The notes below the pieces were generated by a model that saw only the letters and a program-made list of their open reading frames with translations, was not told the DNA's origin and did not search any database. This document shows positions 35,735 to 45,817 of a stretch of 64,000 nucleotides of DNA, piece after piece; within the stretch, counting starts at the first letter, position 1; the number at the start of each line of letters is the position of its first letter. A program made the translations under genes and the position numbers. The DNA is from Kaistella flava (ex Peng et al. 2021) (GTDB lineage: Bacteria > Bacteroidota > Bacteroidia > Flavobacteriales > Weeksellaceae). The stretch is taken from contig NZ_CP040442.1 in assembly GCF_015191005.1 (NCBI RefSeq), forward strand, positions 2,170,001-2,234,000, written 5' to 3'.

Positions 35735-37211
35735 TTTTTCGTTTTTTTAAATTGGTCCATGCCTCTTTCAGATTCAATCTTTTGTCCATTTCTTTAAATG
35801 AATAGGCACAGGAAATTGCAATTAAAACTATACCCAATAAATAAGACCAGGAACTAGGAAGTATTAAATTACAGATAAAACACAAGATACCCAACGACAA
35901 TTGAATAAAAATCAGTTTAAAAAAAGTCTTCTTAAAAGAAAAACTATACAGTTTTTGAGAAATAAAATATACCTGTAATAGCACTAAAATATAACTGATC
36001 AGAAAAGAAATTCCCAAACCATCCAAACCAAATAACATATATCCTAGTATATTAAGCAATAACATATATCCATTTGAAACGAGTTCGCTCCAGAAAAACA
36101 CTTTTGAAGCACCTTTAGCTAAAAACAAAAACCCAATGGCCCAACTTGCTGCTTTAAAATACATGCCCAGTGCTGCCCATTGAATCATTCCACTAATTGG
36201 TATAAATTTCGAAGAATACAATAAAATAACAGCCCAGTTGGCGAAAATCAAAAAGGCACAAAGAATAGGTCCAATGATTAAAAGTGCGGTTTCTGCCTGC
36301 TGACTTATGAGTTCATTCGCTTGTTTAGGATCTGTCGCAACTGCAGAAAGGCGTGGATAATAATCTGTACTCATTGCTGAAAAAATTAAACCAACATAAC
36401 TTCCAACAATGGCGAAACCAGCGGTGTATAAACCTACATCTTCAAGACTACCAGTTTTACTGATATACGCACGAATTATGTAGGACGCCCCAACTGTAAT
36501 CAATCCACTAAGACTTAACATAAAACCCATCTTTAACATGGATTTACCCTCATGAAGGGTGTCATTACGAGACACTTCGATGGGCTCTATTTTTAAACGG
36601 CGCGAATAAAACCAAGAAATCACAAGCGCCAATATCGACGAAACAATAATGGCAGGCACAATACCATCTATCCTGTAAAAATAATACAGAGGTGCTGAGA
36701 TTAGTAAACCTAAAACAGAACCCAAAACGTTAGCCTTAGCCATTAATTTCAGCTTGCGCATCCCTTGCAGCAGAACTTTTTGACCAGAAGCCAACTGATT
36801 TAAAAGCAAGGTGACGGATAGCCATCGGAAAGCGAGCGTATAATCTTGATTACCGAAAGTATAATTGCTTAGATAAGGTGCTGCAATAAAAGTTAGAAAT
36901 AATCCCAATAAACCGGTCATCCAAACCAAACGCCTCAAGACGGTAACCACTTTGGCAACACGCGAGTTTCTTCCAGTGGCGTGTGCCTCTGAGATATCAC
37001 GGACTGCGCTGGTACCCAAACCGAAATTGGTAAGACTACCCAATAAACCCAACGCTGTGGTCAGTAGCCCAGCAATTCCCATTCCTGCTGGTCCTAAAAG
37101 TACTGCAATAACTTTAGAACGGATGATCTGCACAATAATATTAATCACTTGTACTCCTCCAAAAAGAGAAGTTGCTTTAAAAATTGTTCTGTAGCTGCTC
37201 TTTTGATTCAT
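35727..37211 (-). CDS. Wzx-type oligosaccharide flippase
   Basis: 494 residues from ATG 37211, 5 bp after the acyltransferase stop. A longer start at 37238 would overlap that gene. Twelve to fourteen membrane segments; SKVIAVLLGPAGMGIAGLLT and NFGLGTSAVRDIS are typical of Wzx/O-antigen translocases of the MOP superfamily. It would flip the undecaprenyl-linked repeat unit to the periplasm. Confidence 0.9.
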   Translation of the reverse strand: MNQKSSYRTIFKATSLFGGVQVINIIVQIIRSKVIAVLLGPAGMGIAGLLTTALGLLGSLTNFGLGTSAVRDISEAHATGRNSRVAKVVTVLRRLVWMTGLLGLFLTFIAAPYLSNYTFGNQDYTLAFRWLSVTLLLNQLASGQKVLLQGMRKLKLMAKANVLGSVLGLLISAPLYYFYRIDGIVPAIIVSSILALVISWFYSRRLKIEPIEVSRNDTLHEGKSMLKMGFMLSLSGLITVGASYIIRAYISKTGSLEDVGLYTAGFAIVGSYVGLIFSAMSTDYYPRLSAVATDPKQANELISQQAETALLIIGPILCAFLIFANWAVILLYSSKFIPISGMIQWAALGMYFKAASWAIGFLFLAKGASKVFFWSELVSNGYMLLLNILGYMLFGLDGLGISFLISYILVLLQVYFISQKLYSFSFKKTFFKLIFIQLSLGILCFICNLILPSSWSYLLGIVLIAISCAYSFKEMDKRLNLKEAWTNLKKRKNG

Positions 37212-37216
37212 ACTTT

Positions 37217-37906
37217 TTAAATAATATCTCTTTTCCAAGAAACATTCTCTTTAAGAACTTTGGCGGGCATTCCTCCAATCATTACACTATTACCATAAGT
37301 AGTATTGCCTACTTTTGAGCAACTGCTTACAATACAATTATTTCCAATAACGGAACCTTTTAATATATTACTATTATTAGCGATCCAAACATGATCACCA
37401 ATAATTACGTCTTTTTGGTGACTTTTGTCATTAATGGTATGCCAATCAGAGTCTGTTATAAACACATCCCATGCACAAATAAAATCCTTACCAATTTCAA
37501 TTTTTTTATTTGCCATAATCAAAGATTTCCCTGTTATTCCAGACGCAGATTCGATATCCTTTCCACCAAAAGATAATATCGCCTTATTAGCAACACTAAT
37601 TCGCACACCTTCTCCCAGCATAAAATCACCATAAACATTTAAAACACCACCATCTGCAATAGATATAGTTATAGGTGATGAAGCGTATGCAAAAGGTGTA
37701 AGTGTTAATCTTCCATAAACATTAAATTGAGCATTCTTCCCTTTTTTAATTTCCAATTTTATCGAATTTCCTCTCACAACTATTCTACCGCCTCCTTCAT
37801 CAATATTCCGACTATAAAATAATGAGAGAAATTCCCACACTACATAATTATAAGCTACTTTGGGATTTTCTAAAATATTTCTAATTATTTTACTTACTTT
37901 TTGCAT
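37217..37906 (-). CDS. Hexapeptide-repeat acyltransferase (LbH fold)
   Basis: 229 residues from ATG 37906, 1 bp after the fdtB stop; the longer frame to 37930 overlaps fdtB. Left-handed beta-helix repeats (VLNVYGDFMLGEGVRISV, HVWIANNSNILKGSVIGNN) and ITDSDWHTI with the expected catalytic His. Similar to O-acetyltransferases of capsule loci. Distinct from FdtC, so the locus has at least two soluble acyltransferases besides PglD. Confidence 0.82.
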   Translation of the reverse strand: MQKVSKIIRNILENPKVAYNYVVWEFLSLFYSRNIDEGGGRIVVRGNSIKLEIKKGKNAQFNVYGRLTLTPFAYASSPITISIADGGVLNVYGDFMLGEGVRISVANKAILSFGGKDIESASGITGKSLIMANKKIEIGKDFICAWDVFITDSDWHTINDKSHQKDVIIGDHVWIANNSNILKGSVIGNNCIVSSCSKVGNTTYGNSVMIGGMPAKVLKENVSWKRDII

Positions 37907-37907
37907 T

Positions 37908-39008
37908 TTAATAATTATTAATAAGCTCAATTACTTTTTGAACTTCCTCCTCTTCCATGAATGGACTAATCGGCAAACTTAAAACCTCATTGTGAATTTT
38001 CTCGGTAATTGGAAAAGTAAGATGATTGTAATATTTATACGCTTTCTGCTTATGCGGCGGGATCGGATAGTGAATTAAAGTTTGAATGCCATTTTCTGTA
38101 AGATACTGTTGAAGTTCATCTCTCTTGTCGATTCTGATGACGAAAAGATGCCATACATGTTCTTTAGATGCTGCCGGCAAGTTTGGTAAAATAATTTTGG
38201 GATTGGTGATTCCTGCAATATATTTTTCTGCAATTTCGCGTCTTTTGCCGGTGTCGGTGTCGATATATTTCAATTTCACGTCTAAAACTGCTGCTTGTAT
38301 TTCATCTAATCGGCTATTTAATCCTTGAAATTCATGCACATATTTTTCCTGAGATCCGTAATTCGCCAGACTTCTGATAATTTTTGCTAAAATAGGATCC
38401 TTGCACGTCACGGCACCACCATCTCCTAAGGCTCCTAGGTTTTTACCGGGATAAAAACTAAATCCTGCAGCATCACCTAAATTTCCAGATTTAATTCTGT
38501 TCCATTCTGCACCGATTGCCTGTGCATTATCTTCGATGATTTTCAAATTGTATTTTTTAGCCACAGCTTCCAGTTCTTCAGACCAGCAAATTTGACCATA
38601 CAAATGAACCACCATAATGGCTTTGGTTTTCGGCGTAATAAGCGCTTCCAATTTAGCAATATCCAGATTATAGTTTCCAATCTCTGGTTCTGCAAAGACG
38701 GGCTTTAAGCGATTATCGGTGATGGCCAAAAGTGATGCGATATAGGTATTGGCAGGAACGATGACCTCATCCCCAACTTTCATTTGTCCCAATTCCAAAT
38801 AAGCTCTGAAAATTAATCGAAGCGCATCTAACCCATTAGCAACTCCTATCGCATTTGGTGAACCAATATAAGTAGCTAAACTGGCTTCAAAGTTTTTCAC
38901 TTCGTTACCCAAAAGATACCAACCGCTGCGGAAAACCTGCAAAAGCTTTTCTTCAATTTCCTGTTGATAAGCTAAATTTATTTTCTGTAGATCTAAAAAC
39001 TTAATCAT
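37908..39008 (-). CDS. dTDP-sugar 3-aminotransferase, FdtB/QdtB-like
   Basis: 366 residues, DegT/DnrJ/EryC1/StrS family, PLP-dependent. [17 protein letters not shown] at the N-terminus is typical of FdtB, followed by [22 protein letters not shown] and [18 protein letters not shown] with the PLP Lys in PGKN. It would transaminate the 3-keto-6-deoxyhexose made by FdtA. Downstream of fdtC by overlap (39005-39008). Confidence 0.88.
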   Translation of the reverse strand: MIKFLDLQKINLAYQQEIEEKLLQVFRSGWYLLGNEVKNFEASLATYIGSPNAIGVANGLDALRLIFRAYLELGQMKVGDEVIVPANTYIASLLAITDNRLKPVFAEPEIGNYNLDIAKLEALITPKTKAIMVVHLYGQICWSEELEAVAKKYNLKIIEDNAQAIGAEWNRIKSGNLGDAAGFSFYPGKNLGALGDGGAVTCKDPILAKIIRSLANYGSQEKYVHEFQGLNSRLDEIQAAVLDVKLKYIDTDTGKRREIAEKYIAGITNPKIILPNLPAASKEHVWHLFVIRIDKRDELQQYLTENGIQTLIHYPIPPHKQKAYKYYNHLTFPITEKIHNEVLSLPISPFMEEEEVQKVIELINNY

Positions 39009-39469
39009 TTTTCTATATTTCTAATTTTGCGGGCAGGATTACCCACCCATAATTCATTATCCGGCACATTTTTAGTCACTACGCTTCCTGCGCCAATGAG
39101 CGAGTTTTCCCCAATGGTAAGTCCTCCTAATATGGTTGCGTTTGCACCAATACTTGCACCTTTCTTAACAAGTGTTTGCTGAAATTCATCAGGATATTGT
39201 TTTGAACGCGGATATCGATCGTTGGTAAAAGTGACGTTAGGACCTATGAAAACATGGTCTTCTATTCGTAAACCATCCCAGATTTGGACTCCAGGTTTTA
39301 TAGTCACATTATTACCAATAACAACATCATTTTCAATAAAAACCTGACAGTTAATATTGCAATTATTGCCAATCACTGCTTGTTTTAAGATTACGGTGTA
39401 TTGCCAGACAAAAGTATCTTTACCAATATTTTGAGTCTGCACATCAGACAAAGGGTGAATTTTACTCAT
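39005..39469 (-). CDS. dTDP-3-amino-sugar N-acetyltransferase, FdtC-like
   Basis: 154 residues, hexapeptide LbH fold: [37 protein letters not shown] (characteristic of FdtC/QdtC/WbpD-like enzymes), [26 protein letters not shown]. It acetylates the 3-amino group of dTDP-Fuc3N or Qui3N. Overlaps the upstream cupin by 8 bp and fdtB by 4 bp, so expression is tightly coupled. Confidence 0.87.
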   Translation of the reverse strand: MSKIHPLSDVQTQNIGKDTFVWQYTVILKQAVIGNNCNINCQVFIENDVVIGNNVTIKPGVQIWDGLRIEDHVFIGPNVTFTNDRYPRSKQYPDEFQQTLVKKGASIGANATILGGLTIGENSLIGAGSVVTKNVPDNELWVGNPARKIRNIEK

Positions 39470-39881
39470 TTCTATACTCTAAAAATTGAACGTAATCCCT
39501 CATGTAATCCTCTTCCGTATATTCCATAGAAGCCAGTACTAAACAAACACTTCCGCTGGAAAAATCTTTCATTTCCCGCCAGATTCCCGGTTTAATATGC
39601 AAAGCTTTGTTAGGATGGTTTAAAAAGACTTCTTTCTTATCTTTACCATCATCGAGTACAAAGGTAAAGGAACCACTTGCGGCAATAACGTATTGTTGAA
39701 GGTCGTAATGGCCGTGTCCCCCTCTTTCACTTCCCATTGGCACATCGTATAAATAATAGATACGCTTAATGTCAAAAGGCAGATTACCGCTATTTTCCAT
39801 GACTGTGATATTGCCCGATTCATTATGAACAATAGGCAAGTCCACAATTTCACAATCGGCTATGGTAAACTTATGGCTCAC
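39462..39881 (-). CDS. FdtA-like sugar 3,4-ketoisomerase (HxH copy)
   Basis: 139 residues, small RmlC-like cupin. [20 protein letters not shown] holds the HxH pair that I recall as the catalytic histidines of FdtA/QdtA, followed by [19 protein letters not shown] and [19 protein letters not shown]. It converts dTDP-4-keto-6-deoxyglucose to the 3-keto isomer. It is the second of two adjacent paralogues and looks like the active one. Confidence 0.82.
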   Translation of the reverse strand: MSHKFTIADCEIVDLPIVHNESGNITVMENSGNLPFDIKRIYYLYDVPMGSERGGHGHYDLQQYVIAASGSFTFVLDDGKDKKEVFLNHPNKALHIKPGIWREMKDFSSGSVCLVLASMEYTEEDYMRDYVQFLEYRNE

Positions 39882-40273
39882 TTTTTCATTGTTTTAAAAT
39901 CATCGAAATCTCTAATATAATCTGCTTCACTATAATGCTGATCTGAAACTATCAACGCCAAAGAATTCGTAGAGAAATTTTCTATAGTACGCCACAGCAT
40001 TTTGGGAATATACAAACCATAGTAAGAACGGTTTAAGGTAAATCTCTCTTCTTTTTCACCATCATTAAGTACAATATCAAAACTTCCAGAGAGTGCAATA
40101 ATGAATTCCTTTTGCTCTTTAAAAGCATGACTTCCGCGCTGCTCTCCACCAGGAACATCGTAAATCCAATACGTTCTTGCAATTTCGAAAGGCAGTTGAT
40201 TGGGATGCTCGAAGAAGGATAAATTTCCTCTGGGATCTACAATCTTTGGTAAGTTGATGATTTTTGCTTTCAT
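39878..40273 (-). CDS. FdtA-like cupin (second His replaced by Phe)
   Basis: 131 residues, paralogous to the next gene (GEQRGSHAFKEQKEFIIALS, then GSFDIVLNDGEKEERFTLN and YGLYIPKMLWRTIENFSTNS). The expected HxH is HAF here. It may have altered activity, pair with the other copy, or represent a related WxcM-like class. It is separated from the dehydrogenase gene by 80 bp without a clear promoter. Confidence 0.8.
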   Translation of the reverse strand: MKAKIINLPKIVDPRGNLSFFEHPNQLPFEIARTYWIYDVPGGEQRGSHAFKEQKEFIIALSGSFDIVLNDGEKEERFTLNRSYYGLYIPKMLWRTIENFSTNSLALIVSDQHYSEADYIRDFDDFKTMKK

Positions 40274-40353
40274 TTAATTCTTACTATCCTATGAGCTCTA
40301 TATAATTAACTAATCGTATTTTCTACAAATTGCTATTGTACTTTGTATATTTA

Positions 40354-41634
40354 CTATAATGAACAATCTGAATTTTCCAATACTCCTTTGACGTCAAAAA
40401 TAATCGCTTTCTCTTTTTTAAATTGCTCTATATCCAATTCTAAAAATTGTTGATGGGCAACGCCTAAGATAATAGCGTCAAATTTTTCAGTAGGAATTTC
40501 AGCAGTGCTTTCAATGCCGTATTCGTGTTGTACTTCTAATGAATTCGCCCACGGATCATAAGTGGTTACACAAGTACCATAATCTTCCAAAGCAGAAATT
40601 ACATCTACAATTTTTGTATTTCGAACATCCGGGCAGTTTTCTTTAAACGTAATACCGAGCATTAATATTTTAGCATTGTTAACGGCGATATCCTTTTTGA
40701 TCATGGTTTTAATCACTTGCGAAGCGACGTACTGTCCCATCGAATCATTCAGCCTTCTACCCGCCAGAATAATTTCAGGATGGTAGCCATATTCCTGTGC
40801 TTTCTGCGCCAGATAATAAGGATCTACCCCGATACAGTGTCCGCCAACCAAACCCGGTTTAAAAGGAAGAAAGTTCCATTTGGTGCCCGCTGCTTCTAAG
40901 ACATCATGGGTATCAATACCCATTAAGTTAAAGATCTTCGCCAGTTCATTCACAAAAGCAATATTAATATCACGCTGTGAGTTTTCAATGACTTTGGCCG
41001 CTTCTGCTACTTTAATCGTCGGTGCTAAATGCGTTCCTGCCGTAATCACCGCTTTATAAATATCATTGACTACCACCCCAATTTCAGGCGTAGAACCTGA
41101 AGTCACTTTTAGAATTTTTTCTACGGTATGTTCTTTATCTCCCGGGTTAATCCTTTCTGGCGAATACCCTGCAAAGAAATCAACATTGAATTTCAAGCCC
41201 GATACTCTTTCCACCACGGGAATACAGTCTTCTTCTGTCGCTCCCGGATACACGGTAGATTCGTAAATCACAATATCTCCTTTTTTCAATACTTTACCAA
41301 CGGTTTCACTCGCTTTAATTAAAGGCGTCAAAACCGGACGGTTATTTTTGTCCACCGGCGTCGGTACGGTAATTATATAAATATTAGAGTCTGCAATATC
41401 TTGAAGATCATAAGAACAGTACAATCCTTTCTCCTCTTTTGTAGGATTGGTAATAACGAGGGCAGATTTTAGAAGTTCATCTGATACTTCCAAGGTATCA
41501 TCGTGTCCTTTGGTTAATTCCTCAACACGAGATTGGTTGATGTCGAATCCAACTACGGGAAATTGAGTGGCGAATAATCTTGCAAGTGGTAAACCCACAT
41601 ATCCTAATCCTAATACTGTTATTTTATGCTGCAT
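40354..41634 (-). CDS. UDP-HexNAc 6-dehydrogenase (WbpO/TviB-like)
   Basis: 426 residues. NAD-binding start [61 protein letters not shown] with the catalytic Cys, and [20 protein letters not shown]. Together with the epimerase at 44592 it would make UDP-GalNAcA or UDP-GlcNAcA, the TviB/TviC or WbpO/WbpP pairing. Its promoter box lies 160 bp upstream at 41794. Confidence 0.92.
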   Translation of the reverse strand: MQHKITVLGLGYVGLPLARLFATQFPVVGFDINQSRVEELTKGHDDTLEVSDELLKSALVITNPTKEEKGLYCSYDLQDIADSNIYIITVPTPVDKNNRPVLTPLIKASETVGKVLKKGDIVIYESTVYPGATEEDCIPVVERVSGLKFNVDFFAGYSPERINPGDKEHTVEKILKVTSGSTPEIGVVVNDIYKAVITAGTHLAPTIKVAEAAKVIENSQRDINIAFVNELAKIFNLMGIDTHDVLEAAGTKWNFLPFKPGLVGGHCIGVDPYYLAQKAQEYGYHPEIILAGRRLNDSMGQYVASQVIKTMIKKDIAVNNAKILMLGITFKENCPDVRNTKIVDVISALEDYGTCVTTYDPWANSLEVQHEYGIESTAEIPTEKFDAIILGVAHQQFLELDIEQFKKEKAIIFDVKGVLENSDCSL

Positions 41635-41793
41635 ACTATAAAGGCGCTACCGCCATGTTTTATTTACTATTCTACAATCCTCTTCAATTCCTATGCATAG
41701 GGCAATGAATTGGGTTTCGGGGTGCTCATTTCTGTTTACTTGGAGGCAAATACAATGAAATCAGCTACTTGTTTTGCATTTTTTTTCGTGGTG

Positions 41794-41801
41794 CAAAAGT
41801 A
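41794..41801 (-). promoter_or_regulatory. -7 box for the dehydrogenase gene
   Basis: TACTTTTG followed by CACCA on the minus strand, preceded by TTAACTTTTCT. Nearly identical to the box at 45692. Confidence 0.62.
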
Positions 41802-42182
41802 AGAAAAGTTAATGAGATGTGGTGGTGTTTTTTTGAGGTTCTTTTGTGGGTGGCGTTATTTATTTGTTTATGGAGGGGGTGAGGGATGTTGGGTGATGGG
41901 CAAAATATGGATGATTGTTGAGATCGGCGGAATAGGTGAGCGTTTTAAATACTAATCGCACTAATGGTTTTCACTAATGACACTATTAAAGTTTATCAAG
42001 CTTACTAGATCATGGATAATTGAAGAACATAAAAACTGAACCACTCAAAAAATACTATCTCCGCATTTTACTTGGCTCTTTTTTAAACACATCAGTCACA
42101 TGAGTTGGAGTGAGGGCAAAGAGCATATAAGTTTTGGTTTCGCTAGTGAACGGAATGTAATTTACAAATTATGTTCTTTTCT

Positions 42183-42413
42183 CTGTTCTTTTGTCTTGAA
42201 ACAAAAGAACCAAAAGTTCAAGACCTGGATCTTTTTACTAAAAAAAGTAAATTTCTTCTAAGAAAATCCCCAAACTTGCGCGGAAATGAAAGTTGCGCTT
42301 CGATGTTAAATTTTTGCCCGCGCTTCAAACACTGGGGATTTTTATGTTTGCTTATTGAAAAATACTGTTGGAAGAAATTTTCTTTTTTCTTAACGTAAAA
42401 ATCTCCTAAGTCA
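42183..42413 (+). repeat. Family 1 element, copy F1
   Basis: GCGCGG/CCGCGC type; head hairpin GTTCTTTTG/CAAAAGAAC; inner stem AAAATCCCC/GGGGATTTT; tail TAACGTAAAAATCTCCTAAG. Confidence 0.75.
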
Positions 42414-42461
42414 TTTATAGTGCGACCAGGTAGTGATGGAGTAAACTTCGGTGAAAATCCG

Positions 42462-42600
42462 ATTCACTCCCTTTTTTATGCTGAATGTCATACTGAGCTT
42501 GTCGAAGTACCTGTCGAAGTTGGTTGCTGAGCCTGTCGAAGCAAAGGGTTGGGGAAAATGAATCGGATTTTTTTTTAACGCCAATAACTCCTAAGTGGTA
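42462..42600 (+). repeat. Family 2 hairpin with family 1 tail
   Basis: ATCCGATTCA pairs with TGAATCGGAT. Between them lie CTCCCTTTTTTATGCTGA, three TCGA/GAGC motifs and GGGTTGGGGAAAA; the tail AACGCCAATAACTCCTAAG follows. Confidence 0.68.
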
Positions 42601-42735
42601 ATAATACTTAGAAGTTAATACTTGAAATTTTGTAATCTTTTGCTTGGTAATTGAGCTCGTCGATGGTGATTGAGCCTGTCGATGGTGATTGAGCTTGTCG
42701 AAATCACCAATACAAAAAAACATTTTCGTTTCTCT

Positions 42736-42991
42736 TTTACTTTTTGTCTTGACACAAAAAGTAACAAAAAAGTCAAGACGGGATCTTTTTACTAAAAAAA
42801 GTAAATTTCTTCTAAGAAAATCCCCATTATTTATCTCGTCTTTAAGACGAGACTTGCGCGGAAATGTAAGTTGCGCTTCGATGTTAAATTTTTGCCCGCG
42901 CTTCAAACACTGGGGATTTTTATGTTTGCTTGTTGAAAAATACTGTTGGAAGAAATTTTCTTTTTTCTTAACGTAAAAATCTCCTAAGTCG
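42736..42991 (+). repeat. Family 1 element, copy F2
   Basis: GCGCGG/CCGCGC type, head CTTTTTGTCTTGACAC, and an extra mini-hairpin CTCGTC/GACGAG in the conserved internal loop. Confidence 0.75.
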
Positions 42992-43028
42992 AATTCTTGT
43001 GCAAGTATTGACAGAACCTCATTTTCGA

Positions 43029-43175
43029 AAAAATCCGATTCACTCCCTTTTTTATGCTGAGTGTCATACTGAGCTTGTCGAAGTACCTGTCGAAGTTGGT
43101 TGCTGAGCCTGTCGAAGCAAAGGGTTGGGGAAAATGAAGCGGATATTATTGACGTCAATAATTCCTAAGTCGGAC
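43029..43175 (+). repeat. Family 2 hairpin with family 1 tail
   Basis: ATCCGATTCA opposite TGAAGCGGAT, then GACGTCAATAATTCCTAAG. Linked to copy F2 by a spacer containing GTGCAAGTATTGACAGA. Confidence 0.68.
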
Positions 43176-43235
43176 AAAATGCGTTTGAAGCTAGGGGTAA
43201 AGGTCGTCTTGGAGTATGGAAATGTGCTTTTTCAA

Positions 43236-43281
43236 GAGCTAAGAAAGCTTCCACCCTTTAGGGTTGGGGAAAAGAAGCTTT
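43236..43281 (+). repeat. Family 2 hairpin, short
   Basis: AGAAAGCTTC and GAAGCTTTCT around CACCCTTTAGGGTTGGGGAA; the arms differ from the CCGATTCA copies in a paired way. Confidence 0.62.
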
Positions 43282-43350
43282 CTGGGTATGGGCGTTTCCT
43301 TTTGACCTGTGGTGTAGTAATAGTAATAATGGAATTCGTTTCTTTTATTC

Positions 43351-43582
43351 TTTTACTTTTTGTCTTGACACAAAAAGTAACAAAAAAGTCAAGACGGGAT
43401 CTTTTTACTAAAAAAAGTAAATTTCTTCTAAGAAAATCCCCAAACTCGGGCGGAATTTTAGTTTTTTTATAGAATGAAAATTTTTGCCGCCACTCAAACA
43501 GTGGGGATTTTTACTCGGTGTTTGTTGAAAAGGTATGCTGGAAGAAATTTGCCTTTTTCTTAACGTAAAAATCTCCTAAGTC
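43351..43582 (+). repeat. Family 1 element, copy F3
   Basis: GGGCGG/CCGCC type, head CTTTTTGTCTTGACAC, tail TAACGTAAAAATCTCCTAAG. Confidence 0.75.
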
Positions 43583-43619
43583 AAATTTTCGTGCAAGTAT
43601 TAAGAGATCCTCAATTTTT

Positions 43620-43690
43620 GGAAAATCTGTTTTTCCTCCTTTTTTATGCTGAGTCGGTCTAAGTAAGGGTTGGGAAAAATGAAGTCTGCA
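43620..43690 (+). repeat. Family 2 hairpin, degenerate
   Basis: CTCCTTTTTTATGCTGAG and AAGGGTTGGGAAAAATGAAG are kept, but the arms are poorly paired. Confidence 0.45.
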
Positions 43691-44003
43691 CAAATACTTG
43701 CAGGTAGCATAACCTAAAATTATGAAATTCTTTACTTGGTGATTGTGTCTGTCGATGGTGGTTGAGTTTGTCGAAATCACCAATACAAAAAACCATTTTC
43801 TTTTTTCTGTTAATTTTGCCTTGATGCAAAAAAATTGTAAGTCAGTTTTAAAAGCATTGCCTATTCGCCTGAGGTGAACTTTGCGCCTTAAAATGTTTTC
43901 ACGGAAATTAAAATCTTTGCGCCTTTGCATTAAAAATATTTTCACGCAATTGTAATTGCATTGTAGTGAACGGAATGTAATTTACAAACTATGTTCTTTT
44001 CTA

Positions 44004-44232
44004 TGTTCTTTTCTCTTGAAACAAAAGAACCAAAAGTTCAAGACTGGATTCTTTTGCTAAAAAATGGTAATTTCTTCTAAGAAAACCCCAAAACTCGGGC
44101 GGGATTGGAGGTTATTTCTAAGATTCATTTGTATTGCCGCCACTCAAACAGTGGCGCTTTTTAGGTGGTGTTGTTTATAAAGTGGGTGAGAAGAAATAAC
44201 CATTTTTCTTAACGTAAAAATCTCCTAAGTCG
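44004..44232 (+). repeat. Family 1 element, copy F4
   Basis: GGGCGG/CCGCC type. Outer stem GGTAATTTCTTCT opposite AGAAGAAATAACC shows compensated change relative to other copies; the right inner arm is decayed. Confidence 0.72.
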
Positions 44233-44460
44233 GTAAAGGTAAAGGATCGTGTAAATTATAACGTATTTCAGCAGGATTTATCCTGCAAAAAACTACTGTG
44301 GTCTTTTATGCAGGAAGTGATTACTTGAACCTAATGTGGCTAATGTGTTAAAAATAAAAACTTTGTGACTTTGTGGTTTAGAGAAAATTGTTTGTTCTTC
44401 ATACTTACTTGGTGATTGAGCCGAGTCGAAATCACCGTGTGGCTTCGGCTCCGCTCAGCC
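44231..44460 (+). repeat. Family 3 segment
   Basis: About 230 bp shared with 50984-51229 and 51478-51728: it contains TTATAACGTATTTCAGCAGG, AGCAGGATTTATCCTGC, TTTTATGCA and ends in a small GTGATT...AATCAC hairpin. Confidence 0.7.
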
Positions 44461-44591
44461 ACCAAATCAACCTATCATCAAATCACCACAACCTTCACAC
44501 TTGATACTTCATAATCCATACTTTTTACTTCATCCTTCATAAAAAAGCTCAATCCAAGCACCCAGCATCCCGCATCAAACACCCAGCACCG

Positions 44592-45560
44592 CTACTTCAA
44601 ATTCGCCCAGTACCACTCCACCGCTTCTTTTAAACCGGCTTTTATATCGTGAGAAGGGTTGTAATTTAATAATTCTTTGGCCTTTTCCACTGATGCCAGA
44701 GAATGAGGAATATCGCCGGCTCTTTGGGGGCCGTGAATAATTTCGACATTTTTTATTTCTGGGTCGTAGATAGAAAGGTATTCTTTCAAGTATTCTACCA
44801 AAAGATTAAGCGTGGTGCGATCTCCTACTGCCGTGTTGTAAACGGTATTGATTGCTTCTTTGTTATCAGACAACATCGCTCTTTCATTCATCTGAATGAC
44901 ATTGTCGATATAGGTAAAATCACGGGAGTAATCTCCGGTTCCATTAATCACCGGACTTTCATGATTCATCAATTGAATTACAAATTTCGGAATAACGGCT
45001 GCATACGCACCATTTGGAGTCTGTCTTCTTCCAAACACATTGAAATACCGCAGCCCGATACACTCCATCCCGTATGTTTTACTGAACACGTCTGCGTAAA
45101 GCTCATTCACATATTTGGTAATCGCATAAGGTGACAAAGGTTTTCCAATAACATCCTCTACTTTAGGCAGCGATTCAGAATCGCCATAAGTGGAAGAGCT
45201 CGCAGCATAGATGAATCTTTTTACTTTCGCATCTCTGGCAGCGACAAGCATATTTAAGAAACCACCTACATTAACATCATTACTGGTAATCGGATCATTA
45301 ATAGATCGTGGGACCGAACCTAAAGCAGCTTCATGAAGAATATAGTCCTGCCCTTCACATGCTTTATGACAGGTTGCTAAGTCACGAATATCGCCTTCGA
45401 TCAGTGTGAAATTAGGATTGGTGAACAGGTGTTCGATATTGTGTCTGAAACCGGTTGCGAAATTATCTAAGGCCGTTACCTGATCGCCTTTTTCAATAAA
45501 GTGGTCGCAAAGGTTGGATCCGATAAAGCCTGCTCCGCCGGTAATTAATATTTTACTCAT
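44592..45560 (-). CDS. UDP-HexNAc 4-epimerase (WbpP/TviC-like SDR)
   Basis: 322 residues from ATG 45560 (MSKILITGGAGFIGSNLCDH). A longer open frame reaches 45716 but contains the promoter at 45692 and is not translated. Extended SDR with the GGAGFIG nucleotide motif, SSSTYGDSE, YAITKYVNE (catalytic Tyr and Lys), YFNVFGRRQ and DYSRDFTYIDNVI, typical of the WbpP/TviC group. It would interconvert UDP-GlcNAc(A) and UDP-GalNAc(A) with the dehydrogenase at 40354, although the two genes are separated by a 3-kb repeat island. Confidence 0.9.
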   Translation of the reverse strand: MSKILITGGAGFIGSNLCDHFIEKGDQVTALDNFATGFRHNIEHLFTNPNFTLIEGDIRDLATCHKACEGQDYILHEAALGSVPRSINDPITSNDVNVGGFLNMLVAARDAKVKRFIYAASSSTYGDSESLPKVEDVIGKPLSPYAITKYVNELYADVFSKTYGMECIGLRYFNVFGRRQTPNGAYAAVIPKFVIQLMNHESPVINGTGDYSRDFTYIDNVIQMNERAMLSDNKEAINTVYNTAVGDRTTLNLLVEYLKEYLSIYDPEIKNVEIIHGPQRAGDIPHSLASVEKAKELLNYNPSHDIKAGLKEAVEWYWANLK

Positions 45561-45691
45561 TTTCTTTTTTTTTAAATGTAATGTTGTGAGCTGCTGAACT
45601 TGCGAAAATACCTGTTCAACTACTCTCTTCTCTTGCCAATCCAATAAGTTTAGAAAACAAATGTGATTCTGACTGCTATTTTTAACTGGTG

Positions 45692-45699
45692 CAAAAGTA
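45692..45699 (-). promoter_or_regulatory. -7 box for the epimerase gene
   Basis: TACTTTTG followed by CACCA on the minus strand, preceded by GTTAACTTTCCT. It lies 132 bp before ATG 45560 and inside the longer frame, which decides the start. Confidence 0.65.
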
Positions 45700-45767
45700 A
45701 GGAAAGTTAACGCCATCGTTTTTCTTTTTGTTAAAAAATATTTTTAACTGATTTTTTAAGGGAAAGG

Positions 45768-45817
<50 letters not shown>

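Larger units (their letters stand above)
41635..44591. other. 2.9-kb repeat island inside the polysaccharide locus
   Basis: Contains one promoter, four family 1 copies, four family 2 copies, one family 3 copy and several small hairpins. Long open frames here are read-through of repeats. A short CACTAATG-type repeat is at 41950-41990. No gene seen. Confidence 0.65.

Noticed and set aside
42415..43158. 247-codon open frame on the minus strand
   Set aside because: It reads straight through two family 1 and two family 2 copies and repeats its own peptide (FSPTLCFDRLSNQLRQ) where the DNA repeats; no promoter or protein-like composition.
43125..43472. 115-codon plus-strand frame
   Set aside because: Composed of family 2 and family 1 sequence, so it is read-through.
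43511..43945. 144-codon minus-strand frame
   Set aside because: Overlaps the F3 tail and spacer repeats; the Lys/Phe-rich peptide is what this AT-rich repeat gives by chance.
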